From a virus, in the IMG/VR virus record IMGVR_UViG_3300035703_000008, positions 124,001 to 188,000 of that record: a stretch of 64,000 bases of DNA; one strand, 5' to 3'. Position numbers and translations under genes: made by a program. Of the stretch, positions 27,231-35,725 are shown piece after piece. The notes below the pieces were generated by a model. That model searched no databases. It was not told the origin of the DNA and worked only from the letters and a program-made list of their open reading frames with translations. Within the stretch, counting starts at the first letter, position 1; each line of letters starts with the position of its first letter.

Positions 27231-27755
27231 TCAGTCATAGTCAACGAGACTGACCAGCGCGATACCTTGCTCGGTGACACGGCGTCGACCAGGCAAGAAA
27301 TCTAGATTGGCGATCACGCCGGCTGCGAGATGATCCACGGCAAAGTGTTGTCTCAAGATTGATGCCACAGCCAGCACGGTACCGCCAGTGGCGATCACGT
27401 CATCGACGATGAAAGGACGATCGCCGATCTGCGCTGATTGTTGAATTTCAATGGTGTCTGAGCTGTATTCAGTGTCGTAATCGGCTGAATATACAGCTCC
27501 GGGTAACTTGCCTTTTTTGCGAGCCAGCACCAAGGGAAATCCGTGTGTGCGTGCCAGGATAGCACCCATGACGAACCCACGGCTTTCAACAGCCACGATG
27601 CTGGTAGCACGATGTGCTTTCACATATTTTGACATCTCGGTGCAGCAATGATCCAGCACATGTGGCGTGTTGAACACTTGATTGAGATCGAGGAAATCAA
27701 CACCTTTTTTTGGCCAGTCTTTTACTGTGAGTATGTTGTCTCTGATGTTGATCAT
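27231..27755 (-). CDS. apt: Adenine phosphoribosyltransferase
   Basis: This 174-residue type I phosphoribosyltransferase makes AMP from adenine and PRPP. The PRPP-binding loop is VDDVIATGGT (117-126); VAVESRGFVMGAILA and the flexible-loop region around LARKKGKLPG are typical of APRT. I chose the ATG at 27755, because it overlaps the preceding stop (ATGA); an in-frame ATG lies at 27770. It is the last gene of the gp26 baseplate-hub operon, so it should be expressed late. That is odd for a salvage enzyme. It may recycle adenine released by host nucleic-acid breakdown or by N-glycosidase reactions. The stop abuts that of the convergent radical SAM gene. Confidence 0.9.
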   Translation of the reverse strand: MINIRDNILTVKDWPKKGVDFLDLNQVFNTPHVLDHCCTEMSKYVKAHRATSIVAVESRGFVMGAILARTHGFPLVLARKKGKLPGAVYSADYDTEYSSDTIEIQQSAQIGDRPFIVDDVIATGGTVLAVASILRQHFAVDHLAAGVIANLDFLPGRRRVTEQGIALVSLVDYD

Positions 27756-28084
27756 AGTTGGTCGGGCCAATCTCTGAAAAGTGCATGCTGGATGTCACCG
27801 GCAACAAACTGGTTGAAACTTTTGTGTTTGGTCTCGAGCTCGCCTTCTTGTGGCACCACTCTGCGGAAAGCATCATCCATTTGGGCCATGTTTTTGAACT
27901 CCATGAGGATCATCCATTCGGGCATGTCTGCGATTGAGCGGAAGCCCATCTTGCAGCGTGTGATACGATAACTTTCCATCCGTCCTTCAGAGACCAAATG
28001 ATCAAAGAAACTACGCATGCCGTTGACCCAGTCCAGGTCAGATATGTCGCCTTCTTTGTTGGCCCATATAGTGTAAAGATCCAT
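27752..28084 (-). CDS. Small conserved protein with ferredoxin-like (Dabb-like) fold, unknown function
   Basis: This 110-residue protein begins MDLYTIWANKEG, and the pattern FFDHLVSEGRMESYRITRCK followed by PEWMILMEFKNMAQMDDAFR suggests an alpha/beta ferredoxin-like fold of the DUF6614 or stress-responsive barrel type. Family recall is tentative. The start overlaps the preceding stop (TAATG) and the stop overlaps the apt start (ATGA), so translation is coupled. Nothing points to a virion role. Confidence 0.7.
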   Translation of the reverse strand: MDLYTIWANKEGDISDLDWVNGMRSFFDHLVSEGRMESYRITRCKMGFRSIADMPEWMILMEFKNMAQMDDAFRRVVPQEGELETKHKSFNQFVAGDIQHALFRDWPDQL

Positions 28085-28518
28085 TATTTCAGTGGTCCTA
28101 ATATTTCAAATCCCTGTATGTCAAGCATATAGGGTTCTACCGATTCAAAGTACATGAATCGATAACCGCGATCACGATAGATCGCGCACTCGTTTTCCAA
28201 ACTTCGTATGCCCAGCCTTAACCGGGGATTTCGATAGTCCCAGGCAAAGTGATCGCTGAGTATGCTTTCTGCGTCCCAGATGCGATACATGCTCCAGGCC
28301 ACCAAGTGATCCCGATCATAATAACCAATCAATTCAGTGTTGGGTGCAGTGAGTCGCCCAGGTACCATGGGCATCACGCTCTGGAAATGCTTGTGGACGC
28401 AGTAGTCTCGGTACACTCGTTGCACATCGTTCACGGGCACTGGGTCTAGGATCTGTGCCGGGATGTCGTTGACATAGTGCGTGTCCTGGAGATTGATGCG
28501 ACCAAACTGCCAGCTCAT
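28084..28518 (-). CDS. GNAT-like acyltransferase candidate
   Basis: This 144-residue protein has a C-terminal half of the form SILSDHFAWDYRNPRLRLGI, then SLENECAIYRDRGYRFMYF. That pattern resembles the GNAT-like fold of arginyl- or leucyl-tRNA-protein transferases and related phage proteins. There is no clear acetyl-CoA loop (Q/RxxGxG/A), so the enzymatic call is weak. It is coupled by ATGA to the gene upstream and by TAATG to the one downstream in the gp26 operon. Confidence 0.65.
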   Translation of the reverse strand: MSWQFGRINLQDTHYVNDIPAQILDPVPVNDVQRVYRDYCVHKHFQSVMPMVPGRLTAPNTELIGYYDRDHLVAWSMYRIWDAESILSDHFAWDYRNPRLRLGIRSLENECAIYRDRGYRFMYFESVEPYMLDIQGFEILGPLK

Positions 28519-29012
28519 GATCTGGGATCCTCTCGACCTTCAAACAGCACCGCAAGATAGTCTTCGGACCACCCATCGTAGTAACCTTTGGCAGCGATGA
28601 GTCGTGCAAAGTCGTTGAGTTTTGACAAAGGTTGTACAAAAGTGATGGCCCAGGTGCCTTGATTCATGCACACCCCGTTGATCTCTTCGTGATCGTCGGG
28701 GTGATCTGCCAGCGCGATGATGTCGCGACCGAGTAAAAAACCTGTGTTGAGCTCGCGCACCTGGCGATTGAATTCATCGGCGGTGAAATCTTTGGGATCA
28801 TAGATGTAACCAATCACCATGAATTCACCAAGATCGATCTTTTGTAGATCGGTATAGGGATCAATGATGCCTGGCCGTAGATCCAGTTGGCGATCTAGTC
28901 TAGCTTTCCGAGCATACGGACACGGCGGCCAGCCTTGGAGTCCGGGATTGGGCTGCTCAACGAACCCGGTGATCCAGTTTAAAACATCTTGTTTGGCTTG
29001 TACGAAATCCAT
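28515..29012 (-). CDS. Conserved phage protein of unknown function
   Basis: This 165-residue soluble protein was not assigned. Recognisable features are PPCPYARKARLD near the N-terminus, where a Cys is followed by a basic run, and a C-terminal part with GTWAITFVQPLSKLNDFARL. It starts two bases after gp51 and overlaps the GNAT-like gene by ATGA. Small proteins with a CPYARKA-like motif occur in environmental T4-like phages, but I know of no function. Confidence 0.7.
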   Translation of the reverse strand: MDFVQAKQDVLNWITGFVEQPNPGLQGWPPCPYARKARLDRQLDLRPGIIDPYTDLQKIDLGEFMVIGYIYDPKDFTADEFNRQVRELNTGFLLGRDIIALADHPDDHEEINGVCMNQGTWAITFVQPLSKLNDFARLIAAKGYYDGWSEDYLAVLFEGREDPRS

Positions 29013-29014
29013 GA

Positions 29015-29305
29015 TTAGAAAAACGGCAGTCCTGATTTTTTAGTGGTATCGAGATTTTCCTTGATGATACCATTGACTATGTCGCGATCGCTCCAGCTCA
29101 TCTGCATGGCTTCGCTGATAGTGACGCCTCCGCGCATGAACCAACACAATTTCAGCGTCTCGGTCTTGATCGCTTTGGCCTCCTTTTCCAGTCGTTCTAT
29201 GTACTTGACCACGCCCGCGGGGTCTAGGATCAGGAGGCGGCTTCGAAAAAATTTGCCATGTCCAGGGTAAACTGTTGCTGGTACTCGTTGCTGCAAGCGG
29301 TACAC
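29015..29305 (-). CDS. gp51: Baseplate hub assembly protein gp51-like (start uncertain)
   Basis: The conserved part is VVKYIERLEKEAKAIKTETL, then LCWFMRGGVTISEAMQMSW, ending LDTTKKSGLPFF. It matches the small protein after gp26 in environmental T4-like phages, usually called gp51, a factor needed for hub assembly. The given end is the stop at 29015. The only ATG (29305) lies 76 bases inside gp26 and adds residues unlike the family. Better starts are GTG at 29212, or a CTG at 29233 that overlaps the gp26 stop as CTGA. No Shine-Dalgarno sequence marks either one. Confidence 0.75.
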   Translation of the reverse strand: MYRLQQRVPATVYPGHGKFFRSRLLILDPAGVVKYIERLEKEAKAIKTETLKLCWFMRGGVTISEAMQMSWSDRDIVNGIIKENLDTTKKSGLPFF

Positions 29306-30066
29306 TTCATCTTGAGCGGTTTCAGCTCGCCGGTTTCTTTCACGGCCACGATGTGATCTCGGATCTTGGCAAACATCTTGCGATCACAGTTGGCCAACCA
29401 TTCGGCGATGTGCTCGGGATCCTCGACCTGTGCTGCAGGAGTCTGCACCAATCTGATGTTTTGTGCCAGAGCTTGGGTAGTGATCTCAGTGATCTTTTTC
29501 AGCATGGCTCCCATCTGTGCCAGTCGCTGCTGATCTTCCATGTCAGCAGCACCAAGGGCCTGCAGGGTCTTTTGTTCTTCAAACTGGCGCATGCTGTTTT
29601 CATTGATCTGGCGATAGGTCATGGGCCGGAAATACAGCTTGAGATCGCCCAGTTCCAGGAATTCGTCGTAGTCGGGCCGGCCAATGTTTTCCAGGATCTG
29701 ACGCAGGTCCAGGGCGTAATCTTCTTCGTTTTCGCATTTGGGACAGCGTGTGGTGATCTCCATCTCATGACCGTAAGTGGCGATGCGTATGGCCGTGATC
29801 ACGGTGTCGATGTCCATGCTGGGCATTTTCCAAGCATCTCGGATGTTGGGCACACAGCTTTGGATCACCGACGGCACCGCTGATCCGTTGAACAGGGCAT
29901 CAGGTGTGCGATAAGTGATCTCGTCCAGGGTGGTCATGGGCATCACGGGATATTCGCCGTTGGCAGTGGGTTCCAACGCGCCTTCGGGATAGTAACGGCC
30001 ATCGCTGGGCAGGCGGATATAGATCGCCGGTTGGCGGAAATACTGCTTGAGTGGGTTGTTTGGCAT
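29230..30066 (-). CDS. gp26: Baseplate hub protein gp26-like (T4_baseplate family)
   Basis: This 278-residue protein matches the T4 baseplate hub family: IYIRLPSDGRYYPEG, then MPMTTLDEITYRTPDALFNG, then VIQSCVPNI. It carries two CxxC pairs (Cys108-Cys111 in TRCPKCEN, and KCTACSNEY near residue 257) that could bind zinc. The TTG at 30114 extends the frame, but it lies upstream of the promoter motif TATAAATA (30108-30101) and would leave no leader, so ATG 30066 is chosen. It heads an operon with gp51, three small genes and apt. It is divergent from the tape measure gene. Confidence 0.88.
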   Translation of the reverse strand: MPNNPLKQYFRQPAIYIRLPSDGRYYPEGALEPTANGEYPVMPMTTLDEITYRTPDALFNGSAVPSVIQSCVPNIRDAWKMPSMDIDTVITAIRIATYGHEMEITTRCPKCENEEDYALDLRQILENIGRPDYDEFLELGDLKLYFRPMTYRQINENSMRQFEEQKTLQALGAADMEDQQRLAQMGAMLKKITEITTQALAQNIRLVQTPAAQVEDPEHIAEWLANCDRKMFAKIRDHIVAVKETGELKPLKMKCTACSNEYQQQFTLDMANFFEAAS

Positions 30067-30081
30067 GGTTTTAGGTTTGGG

Positions 30082-30087
30082 TAAATA
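30082..30087 (+). promoter_or_regulatory. T4-type late promoter for the tape measure gene
   Basis: GGGTAAATAAG lies 34 bases before the GTG start at 30122. With T4 spacing its start point would be near 30093, the same place as that of the opposite promoter. Confidence 0.6.
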
Positions 30088-30100
30088 AGATGCAGCGAAA

Positions 30101-30108
30101 TATTTATA
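30101..30108 (-). promoter_or_regulatory. Perfect T4 late promoter (TATAAATA) for the gp26 operon
   Basis: The minus strand reads CCTATAAATATTTCG, an exact match, 34 bases from the gp26 ATG. It faces the plus-strand TAAATA at 30082. Confidence 0.78.
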
Positions 30109-30121
30109 GGCCAAAAACTCT

Positions 30122-33100
30122 GTGGATCAAGAACTAGCACTTTTAATTGAACAACTGCGCGAGCTGACCCCGGCTCTGCGCAGCATGGGCGAGACCCAGG
30201 CCACGGCTTATACACGAGCCTCGGACCGCTTTGTGGCCAGCATGGCCAAAGTCGTGGCCAGCATGGAGAAAAGCAATCAAACACGGGCCCAGCAACAGCG
30301 AGCCACAGAAAAGTTCATTCGCGAAGTAGAAAAAGCCGCTGATGCCACCGAAGAATATCGCCAAGAACAAGAACGCCTGGCCCGTGAGCAAGAAGATGCT
30401 GCACGCGCCGCCGAAGAGCTGGCAGGTTCTCTAGATAGAGCCAGCCGCGCCAGCGATGCCGATCGAAATCGTGCAGCACTGCGCATGATGCGAGATCAGC
30501 GTCGTGCTCAATTTGATGATCAGAGAGAAGTTACCGCGGGTCGGCTGTTTGACGAATTTGGCCGTGGTACCACTCTCATGGGTGCCGCACGCGAGGGCCT
30601 TGAGAATCTTGGAGGCACCAGCATTGGTGCCACAGCAGGCCTACGCTTGTTCACTGCTGGTATAGAAGGTGCAGGCAAGGCCCTGCTCAGCTATGCCAAG
30701 GCCATGTACGACGGGGAACAAGGCGCGGCTGTTGCGGCCAAATCTGTGAAAGAATTCGCGGATACGGTCAGTAACGCGGCCATGGCCATTGGCACAGCCA
30801 TGATGTTGATCCCGAAGTTGGGCATAGCCGCTCGCGTCGCTGGCGCGGCCGTGACGGCACTTGGCGGTGCAGCCAAACTTGGCGCCGAAGCCACAAAACT
30901 CGCGGCCGAACAAAGCGATCGTCTCTACAAAAACTATCAGGTTCTCGGAAAATCCGGTGTGACCGCAGCCGATGGCATGATGGGCTTGGCCGAAGATGCG
31001 CAGCGTTTGGGTTATGGACTCAACGATGTTGATCTTGCTGCATTCCAGCAGACCCTGGGTGGTGCCAGCAAAGATCTAGCCATGCTGTCAGGTTCGGCCG
31101 TGGACGGACGCCGGAGCTTTGCTCGGTTTTCGGGCGATATAACACGCAGCGAGCTTGGCGAATACTTCATGAATCTTGGCATGAGCGTGGACGAGATCAA
31201 CGCAGGCACAGCAGGATTCGTCAAGCAACAGGTCAATCTTGGTCGTGCGCAAGGCATGACACAGGCACAGCTGACGCAAGGTGCTGTCAAGTATCTCAAA
31301 GAACTGGATGTGCTGACCAAGCTCACGGGCATGCAAAAGCAAGAGCTTGAAGCGCAGATGGATTCCAACCGCAGGAACGAGAGATTCCGCGCAGCCATCG
31401 AAAAAGTGCGGGCCGAGCAAGGTGACGAAGCTGCTAGAAATCTCGAAATGAACATGGCCGTGGCCTCAGAGCGATTCCCTGGTCTGGCCAAAGGTCTCAT
31501 GGATATCTCGGCGGGATTCGTCAACACCGAAGAAGCACAAAAAGTATTCCGCGCTGGCATGCAAGACGTGCCCATGCTGATGACCAAAGGACTGGGATCG
31601 GGCTTCCAGGAAATGGGGCAAGCCGCACAGAGAACCACAGATGCATTCGGGCATTTGGCAGCCGTGGGTGCCTACGGTGATGTGTTTGGCGACTATTATG
31701 AAAGCATGAAGGCCGCGGGCATGAGCAACGAGGATGCTGCCAAGCGTGCCCTAGAGTTGGCCGAGATACAGAAAAAACAAGGTGAAGGCGCTGACGCTGC
31801 TACCAAAGCACAGACTGAACTGCGACGCAGCCAGATGAACGCCAGGGACGACCTGCAAAACATGGTCAAAACTGGTGTGGTGTCTGCCACCAACGGCCTG
31901 AATTCGTTTGGAAAAGCCGCAGAAACCGTGGCCGATTCCATACGCAAGATGTTTGGCATCAAGACACCGGCATCAGAATTCAAAGGGCAAGTTGATCCAG
32001 AGCAGGTGAAAAAATCCCAGGAACAACTGGAGCTGGCCAAGAAGCGCAGTGAACTGGCTGACAAAAACCTAGCAGCAGCACGAGCTGAACTCGAAGAATT
32101 ACAAAAGCAAAATGCCAGTTTTAGAAAAACGCGAGAAGCAAGGATCCGTGTATTCAAAGCACAGGAAGAACAGAGTCGCGCCCAGACTGCTCTAGCTGGT
32201 GCTACAAAAAGAGCCAGAGCAGCGGCACCGGCTGCTCAAGGAGCTCCAGGAGCTCCATCAGCTGGAGGAACTCCCTCACTCGGCACAACACCAGCACTTG
32301 GTACACCGTCTACTACACCGGCCACCGCCCCAAGCACTACCTCCCCAACCACTGGTGCAACACCTGCCGGAGGCCAGGACACAGCTGGAGCTACCGCTCC
32401 AACCAGCGACCTAGTACCCAAGCTGCTGGACTTTATTGGAAAAATAGAATCTCGCAACAACTACAACGTGTTAGTGGGAGGAAAAACCAAATCTGATCCA
32501 GCTCTCACAGACATGACCGTGGCACAGGTGCAAGAATTCCAGAGCAAGATGCTGGGCATGGGCCGAGAAAGCACAGCAGTGGGCAAATATCAGATCATCA
32601 GAAAAACCCTGGCTGGACTGATAGAAGAGGGAGTGGTCAAACCTTCGGACAAGTTTGATGCCGCTACCCAAGACAAGCTGGCCATAGCCTTGCTGGAACG
32701 TCGTGGGCTCAGAGACTATCAGTCGGGCAAGATCAAACCCAACACGTTTGCCGACAACCTTGCCATGGAGTGGGCCAGTTTGCCTATGTCCAACAATCGC
32801 AGCTACTATGCTGACATTGGCAGCAACAAGAGCGGTGTTGATCGTGACGCTGTCATGCAAGTGATCGCTGCAGCCAAAGGTGGAGTAGCACAAGGGCCCA
32901 AGCTAGGGTATCCAGCTGTGCTACACGGTACCGAAGCTGTGGTACCTTTGCCTGATGGCAAACACATTCCAGTTGACATCAAAAACTTTGATATTCGAAA
33001 GATCATAGATTCTATGATGACTAAAAAATCCCGCGCATTGGGATTTGACAACAAGAATATCTCAGTTGATATCAAAAACTTTGATGTACAAAAAATCATG

Positions 33101-33592
33101 GATACCATGATGACCAAGTGGATGGATCCATCAGCTGTGCGACAACTACAGGGCAAGGACCGTGGGGATAAGTCAATAGAATCCAGCTTTGCCTATCTCA
33201 TGGACAACTACGGAAAAGAGTCAAAGAATCTTGATCGTATCACAGAGTCGTTGTCCACGATGTTTGCTAGCATGCAAGATCGAGTGCTGCCAGAGATATC
33301 AAACTTAAAAGACAGCGTGTTTACTTCTATCGCAGACATGCGATCTCGTGAAATCGCAACCACGGGCACAGCCATCGATGATCAATTCTTGCAAGAACTG
33401 CGGGCAGTGAACAGAGAACTGCCCACAGCAGTAGAACGTGCGGTACGAACAGCCATGACTGACACACAACGGGCACAAGCTGATGTATCTGCGGCTGTGA
33501 AATCCCTGATCCCCGAACTGCAAACACAGACACAGGTCTTGCAACGTCAGACATCAGTGAGCGAGCGTATATTACAGGCAGCACAAAACTAG
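30122..33592 (+). CDS. Tail tape measure protein with lysozyme-like domain
   Basis: This 1156-residue protein sets tail length and is threaded through the tube. It is helical at the N-terminus with coiled coils (1-130), has a small hydrophobic stretch (about 215-265, VSNAAMAIGTAMMLIPKLGI), and a Pro/Thr/Ala linker (about 695-760). A muralytic-looking domain follows at about 763-880: FIGKIESRNNYNVL with a candidate catalytic Glu, then STAVGKYQIIRKTLAGL, as in lambda-lysozyme/GH104-type enzymes. The C-terminal 220 residues are again helical. T4 gp29 (590 residues) lacks such a domain. The domain probably opens peptidoglycan during injection. The start is GTG at 30122. The adjacent gp26 hub gene supports the call. 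Confidence 0.85.
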   Translation: MDQELALLIEQLRELTPALRSMGETQATAYTRASDRFVASMAKVVASMEKSNQTRAQQQRATEKFIREVEKAADATEEYRQEQERLAREQEDAARAAEELAGSLDRASRASDADRNRAALRMMRDQRRAQFDDQREVTAGRLFDEFGRGTTLMGAAREGLENLGGTSIGATAGLRLFTAGIEGAGKALLSYAKAMYDGEQGAAVAAKSVKEFADTVSNAAMAIGTAMMLIPKLGIAARVAGAAVTALGGAAKLGAEATKLAAEQSDRLYKNYQVLGKSGVTAADGMMGLAEDAQRLGYGLNDVDLAAFQQTLGGASKDLAMLSGSAVDGRRSFARFSGDITRSELGEYFMNLGMSVDEINAGTAGFVKQQVNLGRAQGMTQAQLTQGAVKYLKELDVLTKLTGMQKQELEAQMDSNRRNERFRAAIEKVRAEQGDEAARNLEMNMAVASERFPGLAKGLMDISAGFVNTEEAQKVFRAGMQDVPMLMTKGLGSGFQEMGQAAQRTTDAFGHLAAVGAYGDVFGDYYESMKAAGMSNEDAAKRALELAEIQKKQGEGADAATKAQTELRRSQMNARDDLQNMVKTGVVSATNGLNSFGKAAETVADSIRKMFGIKTPASEFKGQVDPEQVKKSQEQLELAKKRSELADKNLAAARAELEELQKQNASFRKTREARIRVFKAQEEQSRAQTALAGATKRARAAAPAAQGAPGAPSAGGTPSLGTTPALGTPSTTPATAPSTTSPTTGATPAGGQDTAGATAPTSDLVPKLLDFIGKIESRNNYNVLVGGKTKSDPALTDMTVAQVQEFQSKMLGMGRESTAVGKYQIIRKTLAGLIEEGVVKPSDKFDAATQDKLAIALLERRGLRDYQSGKIKPNTFADNLAMEWASLPMSNNRSYYADIGSNKSGVDRDAVMQVIAAAKGGVAQGPKLGYPAVLHGTEAVVPLPDGKHIPVDIKNFDIRKIIDSMMTKKSRALGFDNKNISVDIKNFDVQKIMDTMMTKWMDPSAVRQLQGKDRGDKSIESSFAYLMDNYGKESKNLDRITESLSTMFASMQDRVLPEISNLKDSVFTSIADMRSREIATTGTAIDDQFLQELRAVNRELPTAVERAVRTAMTDTQRAQADVSAAVKSLIPELQTQTQVLQRQTSVSERILQAAQN

Positions 33593-33595
33593 GGT

Positions 33596-33601
33596 TAAAT
33601 A
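33596..33601 (+). promoter_or_regulatory. T4-type late promoter for portal gene gp20
   Basis: GGGTTAAATATCG lies between the tape measure stop and the portal ATG, with only four bases between TAAATA and ATG. A leaderless message is implied. Confidence 0.7.
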
Positions 33602-33605
33602 TCGT

Positions 33606-35396
33606 ATGGGTTGGAAAAAATACTTCAAGGTAGCAAATGCCAATGGTGAGCTGAGTCCGCTTTCGGGATCAACTGCACAGGGTCTGCCCGGCTATGGGCG
33701 CAACAACGGTGCAGATCCCATGACCGGGCATGCTAATGTGGTGTACCGCAACTATGCCAGCCAACTGCCTGAAGTCTATTCAGGACACCCCAATCGTATT
33801 GAAAGATACAATCAATACGAAAACATGGACACCGATTCAGAGATCAATGCCTGTCTGGATATCATATCAGAATTTTCCACCCAGGTCGATGAGCAAACTG
33901 GTGTGCCTTTCCGTGTCAGCTACAACGAGCAGCCCACTGACAGCGAAGTAGAAATCATCAAAAAACAGCTCAAGCAATGGGTCAAGCTCAACAAGCTAGA
34001 TCAGCGCATATTCAAGCTGTTCCGTAACACACTCAAGTACGGAGACCAGGTCTTTGTGCGCGACCCAGAAACATTTGAGATGTACTGGGTAGACATGACC
34101 AAGGTCAGTCGAGTGATCGTCAACGAAAGCGAGGGCAAAAGACCCGAGCAGTATGTGATCCGAGACATCAACCCCAACTTCCAGAATCTCACGATCGCAG
34201 CCAAGACCACATCAGATTATCAGAGCAATCCTCCCAGCTCGGGTTATGTGGGTCAGTTCAACTACACAGCGCCGCAGTCCAATGTGCCAGGTGGTAGTGC
34301 TGGCCAGAGCCGATTCTCAGCGGCTATGAACGAAGCCGTGTTGGATGCCAAGCATGTGGTGCACATCAGCCTCAGCGAAGGACTGGACTTTTTCTGGCCG
34401 TTTGGGCAGAGCATACTTGATGTGATCTATCGTGTTTTCAAGCAGAAAGAACTGCTAGAAGATGCGGTGCTGATCTATCGCGTGAGTCGTGCTCCTGAGC
34501 GCCGGGTATTCAAGATTGACGTGGGCAACATGCCTAGCCACATGGCCATGAGCTTTGTGGAGCGTGTTAAAAACGAGATCCATCAGCGCAGGATACCCAG
34601 CCATACCGGGGGTGGAGATGGTCGACACATCATGGATTCGGGCTACAACCCACTTAGTATCAACGAAGACTACTTTTTCCCACAGACCGCAGACGGTCGT
34701 GGTTCCAGCGTAGAAACACTGCCCGGCGGGTCAAATCTCGGCGAGATCGACGACCTCAAGTACTTCAACAACAAGATGTGCCGCGGTCTGCGTGTGCCTT
34801 CCAGCTATCTGCCCACCGGACCCGACGACAGCGACCGCCCCATGAACGATGGACGTGTGGGCACAGCGCTCATCCAGGAGTATCGTTTCAATCAATACTG
34901 CGAGCGTCTACAGCGTCTAGTGGTACAAAAGCTCGACGACGAGTTCAAGATGTTCATGCGTTGGCGTGGCCTCAACATTGATTCGGGTCTGTTCAATCTT
35001 GAATTTTGCCCCCCGCAAAACTTTGCCAGCTATCGCGAAGCCGAGTTGGATACCACTCGTGTGAGCACTTTCCAAAGCCTTGATGGTGTACCTTATTTCA
35101 GCAAGAGATTCTTGCTCAAACGCTATCTTGGACTCACTGAAGAAGAGATCACAGAAAACGAGACCATGTGGTTGGAAGAGCGCAGCAAACCAGACATGCC
35201 GGGTGCTACTGGACAGGATCTGCGATCTGTGGGCATCAATCCTGCCGATCTCGAGTCTGATATCACAACCGGTGAAGAGTTGTCAGATCTTTCCATAGGT
35301 GCACCAGGAGAGATTGGTGCTGGAGAACCAGGCACCACCGGAGCCAGCCCAGGACAACAGCCAGGTGCGGCCGTGACTCCCCCGCCAGCCGCATAA
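33606..35396 (+). CDS. gp20: Portal vertex protein gp20
   Basis: This 596-residue protein is the dodecameric portal through which DNA is packaged, and it nucleates the prohead. Conserved stretches include IERYNQYENMDTDSEINACL, then KLFRNTLKYGDQVFVRDPET, then YRVSRAPERRVFKIDVGNMP and DDLKYFNNKMCRGLRVPSSY. The length is close to T4 gp20 (524), with a Pro/Gly/Ala-rich C-terminal tail (about 555-596). The gene starts the head block 20-21-22-23 in canonical order. The stop codon TAA is also the first half of the next TAAATA motif. Confidence 0.96.
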   Translation: MGWKKYFKVANANGELSPLSGSTAQGLPGYGRNNGADPMTGHANVVYRNYASQLPEVYSGHPNRIERYNQYENMDTDSEINACLDIISEFSTQVDEQTGVPFRVSYNEQPTDSEVEIIKKQLKQWVKLNKLDQRIFKLFRNTLKYGDQVFVRDPETFEMYWVDMTKVSRVIVNESEGKRPEQYVIRDINPNFQNLTIAAKTTSDYQSNPPSSGYVGQFNYTAPQSNVPGGSAGQSRFSAAMNEAVLDAKHVVHISLSEGLDFFWPFGQSILDVIYRVFKQKELLEDAVLIYRVSRAPERRVFKIDVGNMPSHMAMSFVERVKNEIHQRRIPSHTGGGDGRHIMDSGYNPLSINEDYFFPQTADGRGSSVETLPGGSNLGEIDDLKYFNNKMCRGLRVPSSYLPTGPDDSDRPMNDGRVGTALIQEYRFNQYCERLQRLVVQKLDDEFKMFMRWRGLNIDSGLFNLEFCPPQNFASYREAELDTTRVSTFQSLDGVPYFSKRFLLKRYLGLTEEEITENETMWLEERSKPDMPGATGQDLRSVGINPADLESDITTGEELSDLSIGAPGEIGAGEPGTTGASPGQQPGAAVTPPPAA

Positions 35397-35399
35397 ATA
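35394..35399 (+). promoter_or_regulatory. T4-type late promoter overlapping the gp20 stop codon
   Basis: TAAATA begins with the TAA stop of gp20 and lies five bases before the ATG of the next gene. With T4 geometry the first base of the message would be the A of that ATG. Confidence 0.65.
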
Positions 35400-35404
35400 C
35401 TGAT

Positions 35405-35623
35405 ATGATACTAAACGAGATCTATGAACGCCCACCCGAGGAATTCCAAGACACTGCGCAGGACAACAGCCAACCACGCCTGGGCGATCTCCGCAAGACC
35501 AAACTCACTCTGCGTCAACTCAATAAGCTGCGCAGGATGAACGATGTTCGTTCTTACGAGTACAAGGAAAAGCTCAAAAACATCCAGCTGATCTATGCAC
35601 CACCGGCTCAACCTCTGGGTTGA
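35405..35623 (+). CDS. Small basic protein between portal and core genes, unknown function
   Basis: This 72-residue protein reads ERPPEEFQDTAQDNSQPRLG near its start, then a basic helical part TKLTLRQLNKLRRMNDVRS. T4 has the small prohead core proteins gp67 and gp68 between genes 20 and 21, so a core or head-assembly role is plausible by position only. It has its own late-promoter motif five bases before the ATG and no Shine-Dalgarno sequence. Confidence 0.75.
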   Translation: MILNEIYERPPEEFQDTAQDNSQPRLGDLRKTKLTLRQLNKLRRMNDVRSYEYKEKLKNIQLIYAPPAQPLG

Positions 35624-35688
35624 TCGTCATTTTCCAGTAATATTTCCTGATTTTATAGCTTAAACTGCTTATAAAACCCTCCATGGCT

Positions 35689-35694
35689 TAAATA
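35689..35694 (+). promoter_or_regulatory. T4-type late promoter for the acidic prohead core gene
   Basis: GGCTTAAATATC lies 31 bases before the ATG at 35726, with GGAGG as ribosome-binding site between them. Confidence 0.6.
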
Positions 35695-35725
35695 TCTAAC
35701 AGAGCCATTACTTTTGGAGGGTCTC

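Noticed and set aside
30067-30114. TTG at 30114 as start of gp26
   Set aside because: It lies upstream of the perfect late promoter for this gene and adds residues unlike the family.
35714-35725. TTG at 35714 as start of the acidic core gene
   Set aside because: It overlaps the GGAGG ribosome-binding site that serves the ATG at 35726.
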